Positions 13,770-14,130 of a stretch of DNA of 14,130 bases are shown here, piece after piece. Location: assembly GCA_026707185.1 (NCBI GenBank), contig JAPOXI010000009.1:1-14130 (forward strand). Direction: 5' to 3'. The stretch is from Chloroflexota bacterium (GTDB taxonomy: Bacteria > Chloroflexota > UBA11872). Made by a program: the position numbers and the translations under genes. The notes below the pieces were generated by a model. The model ran no database searches and was not told the DNA's origin. It saw only the letters and a program-made list of their open reading frames with translations. The stretch's first letter is position 1; every line of letters starts with the position of its first letter.

Positions 13770-14130
13770 GTCCTCGCCTCTCTCGGCGATGCTGCGTGGA
13801 CCTCCGCCGACAGATGGCGACGGCTTTGGTGACCGTTGCTGCCGTTCGCCCCTGTTGCGGGTACTCGCGATCGGTCCTCGTCGGCCGGGGCGATCAGGCT
13901 GACCACCAGCGAACCGGTCACCGGGTCCGGGTAAACCGCTGATCGAACCCCAAATGCGGCCTCGATGATGTCCGGCGCCAACACCTCCGCGGGCGTCCCG
14001 TCGGCAAGCACCCGACCTTCACTGAGCAAAACCAGCCGATCGCAGTAGCGCGCCGCCATGCCGAGATCGTGAATCGCCGCCACGGCCGTCAACCCCTCGT
14101 CCACCAACCGCCGTACCAGGTCCAGCACCC
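13766..14130 (-). CDS. ABC transporter ATPase C-terminus, FecE/BtuD type, 5' end outside window
   Basis: About 121 codons at the C-terminus are visible; the frame is still open at the right edge, so the Walker A, signature and Walker B motifs are outside the window. What remains is VLDLVRRLVDEGLTAVAAIHDLGMAARYCD, with the switch (H-loop) histidine in AIHDL, then LLSEGRVLADGTPAEVL and FGVRSAVYPDPVTG, the usual ending of ATPases for iron-siderophore, heme and cobalamin importers. A roughly 40-residue hydrophilic tail follows. The 4-bp overlap with cobO and the cobalamin genes downstream make corrinoid uptake (BtuD) the most likely role, but an iron-chelate transporter cannot be excluded. The GTG near 14128 is an internal valine, not a real start. 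Confidence 0.87.
   Translation of the reverse strand, partial: VLDLVRRLVDEGLTAVAAIHDLGMAARYCDRLVLLSEGRVLADGTPAEVLAPDIIEAAFGVRSAVYPDPVTGSLVVSLIAPADEDRSRVPATGANGSNGHQSRRHLSAEVHAASPREART

Overview
The window is a GC-rich bacterial chromosome segment packed with short intergenic gaps, 4-bp stop/start overlaps and frequent GTG starts. It contains no phage, IS, CRISPR, tRNA or rRNA signal that I can see. The style and gene content would suit a Chloroflexota-like or other high-GC environmental bacterium, but no marker gene fixes the taxonomy, so this is only an impression.

Left part (1-3509, all minus strand, read right to left): a six-transmembrane voltage-gated cation channel with a calcium-channel-like selectivity filter (TLEGWTD); a HemL-like class III aminotransferase; a RimJ/RimL-type GNAT acetyltransferase, overlapping the aminotransferase by 4 bp; and the first 193 codons of a flavin-containing amine-oxidase-like protein that leaves the window.

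Middle (3510-10106, plus strand): a 559-bp divergent intergenic region carries a probable cobalamin riboswitch (about 3736-3888). It leads into a late-cobalamin operon: cbiB (aminopropanol attachment), cobD-type threonine-phosphate decarboxylase, cobQ/cbiP (cobyric acid synthase) and a PduX-like L-threonine kinase. The last plus-strand gene is a cytoplasmic five-bladed beta-propeller, glycosidase-like protein with no known cobalamin role.

Right part (10157-14130, minus strand, convergent with the middle): an ABC transporter ATPase C-terminus of the FecE/BtuD type, then cobO (corrinoid adenosyltransferase), cobT (DMB phosphoribosyltransferase), cobS (cobalamin synthase), a CobC-like histidine phosphatase and cobU (cobinamide kinase/guanylyltransferase). 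They are joined by overlaps or gaps of 10 bp or less.

Together the two convergent operons cover corrinoid adenosylation, amidation to cobyric acid, synthesis and attachment of the aminopropanol-phosphate linker from threonine, and complete nucleotide-loop assembly. Corrin-ring genes and DMB synthesis (bluB/bza) are not in the window. With the adjacent transporter ATPase this could serve salvage or the end of a de novo pathway. The observations most worth a second look are the channel's selectivity filter, the compact riboswitch with a possible promoter downstream of it, the open frame continuing past the channel's stop codon, and the propeller gene lodged between the two cobalamin operons.
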